From: an uncultured Campylobacter sp.
GTDB lineage: Bacteria > Campylobacterota > Campylobacteria > Campylobacterales > Campylobacteraceae
Assembly: GCF_937949835.1 (NCBI RefSeq)
Contig: NZ_CALEDC010000267.1
Location: 1-6,358 of the forward strand
Reading direction: 5' to 3'
Length of the DNA: 6,358 nucleotides
The translations under genes were made by a program, and so were the position numbers. Positions 5,942-6,358 of this stretch are shown here, in pieces (positions within the stretch are counted from its first letter, which is position 1; each line of letters starts with the position of its first letter). The notes under the pieces were generated by a model that searched no databases, was not told where the DNA came from, and saw only the letters and a program-made list of their open reading frames with translations.

Positions 5942-6109
5942 ACGGTAAAATTTAACGTAGCGGCGCGAACTAAAATTCCGCGCGGAGCAAGATTTGCGCG
6001 AGCTAAATTTTAAAATTTAGGCGCGAGCGGCAAAAATTAATCTTTCGCTTCGGCGCAAATTAGAATTTCAAAATTTAGACGCAGGTTCCAGCGACGGTAA
6101 AATTTAACG
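5942..6109 (+). repeat. Exact 16-base direct repeat in intergenic DNA
   Basis: ACGGTAAAATTTAACG is found at 5942-5957 and 6094-6109, 152 bases apart, with shorter relatives AAATTTAACG at 5923 and 6137. The flanks differ, so this looks like a degenerate family of sites rather than a duplicated block. Confidence 0.6.
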
Positions 6110-6299
6110 CTTGCTTCGGCATGAATTGGAATTTTAAAATTTAACGTCCCGCGCGCTGCAAGCATTAAATTTCAGCAAAAGCGGAATTCGCAATAGTAAA
6201 ATTTCGCGAGAGCAAATTTCCGCAATAGCTAAATTCGCGGAGTTGAAATTTACCGTTTAGACGCCGTGTTCCAAAACTGTGCGACGGAATTTAAAGGCT

Positions 6300-6330
6300 A
6301 AATTTAACCGCGCAGCCATGGCTTAAATTT
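6300..6330. repeat. Intergenic palindromic repeat, copy 2
   Basis: The left arm AAATTTAACCGCGCA (6300-6314) differs from copy 1 by one base. A 4-base centre follows, then TGGCTTAAATTT (6319-6330), identical to copy 1. Here the centre forms the perfect palindrome AGCCATGGCT (6314-6323). It sits 20 bases before the start of the next gene, close enough to act as an operator or leader element for it. Confidence 0.55.
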
Positions 6331-6350
6331 TAAAACACAAAGGGGAAAAT

Positions 6351-6358
6351 ATGAAAAT
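6351..6358 (+). CDS. Start of the next gene (first two codons only)
   Basis: An ATG at 6351 follows AAAGGGG (6339-6345) at a spacing of five bases, a good ribosome binding site, and reads Met-Lys before the window ends. Nothing can be said of the product from this. In C. jejuni the gene after the ATP-grasp gene is, from memory, a D-2-hydroxyacid dehydrogenase, which typically begins Met-Lys-Ile. That fits, but two codons are no evidence. Confidence 0.5.

Larger units (their letters stand above)
5815..6350. other. Gene-free stretch with a dense AAATTT lattice
   Basis: These 536 bases hold no supported gene. I count 17 copies of AAATTT, starting at 5824, 5833, 5842, 5899, 5923, 5948, 6005, 6013, 6071, 6100, 6137, 6167, 6199, 6214, 6246, 6300 and 6325, mostly separated by GC-rich spacers of 10-50 bases. 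Four are extended to AAATTTAACG (5923, 5948, 6100, 6137). ACGGTAAAATTTAACG occurs twice exactly (5942-5957 and 6094-6109). Right after the ATP-grasp stop, CAAATTTT-A-AAAATTTG (5823-5839) is a perfect AT palindrome, and CGGCA/TGCCG (5878-5893) can form a small hairpin without a T run. TCCGCGCGGA (5977-5986) is another palindrome. Confidence 0.6.

Noticed and set aside
5804..6013. A 69-residue + strand frame starting inside the end of the ATP-grasp gene
   Set aside because: It has no ribosome binding site, overlaps the real gene end, and its sequence is just the translated AAATTT lattice with basic filler. No domain is recognisable.
5815..6350. Repeated AAATTT-containing units suggestive of a CRISPR array
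   Set aside because: The conserved core is only 6-11 bases, spacing ranges from 8 to more than 50 bases, and no constant 23-47 base repeat or cas gene is present.

Overview
The window looks like a piece of chromosome from a mid-GC Campylobacter. C. gracilis or a relative such as C. showae or C. rectus fits best, but this is inferred from memory of protein families and base composition, not from a search. Three things point there. An UPF0323-type lipoprotein is followed by a glutathionylspermidine-synthase-like ATP-grasp protein, the order I recall for Cj0371-Cj0372 in C. jejuni. A TetR regulator closely resembles CmeR. The intergenic DNA is saturated with AAATTT-type words between GC-richer stretches.

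Layout. Positions 1-167 hold the 3' end of an unrecognised, AT-richer gene on the + strand. Positions 168-472 have no convincing gene, but contain a possible decayed coding remnant and a long hairpin just past the end of the next gene. Positions 473-1813 (minus) encode an RclA-like flavoprotein disulfide reductase, and 2148-2771 (minus) a CmeR-like TetR regulator with a palindromic operator candidate at its promoter. Positions 2772-3049 separate two divergent transcription units and include two back-to-back hairpins. Positions 3050-3688 and 3685-4272 (plus) form a translationally coupled pair: a helix-turn-helix/coiled-coil protein and a lipoprotein with a glycine-zipper segment and a repeated Gly-Phe-Phe-Gly-Gly tail. 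After a gene-free 357-base stretch, 4630-5814 (plus) encodes a stand-alone ATP-grasp amide ligase. Positions 5815-6350 are gene-free and carry a dense AAATTT lattice. A new gene starts at 6351 and leaves the window after two codons.

How the parts may work together. The minus-strand pair is plausibly a stress module: a ligand-sensing repressor upstream of an oxidant- or metal-handling flavoprotein. The plus-strand set recalls the E. coli ygiB-ygiC pair, in which a Gly-rich lipoprotein also neighbours a Gsp-synthetase-like ATP-grasp protein. The family joins a C-terminal glycine carboxylate to an amine, and this lipoprotein ends in Gly-Gly. A testable idea is therefore that the lipoprotein tail is the ligase substrate. 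No mobile element, CRISPR array, tRNA or rRNA was seen.
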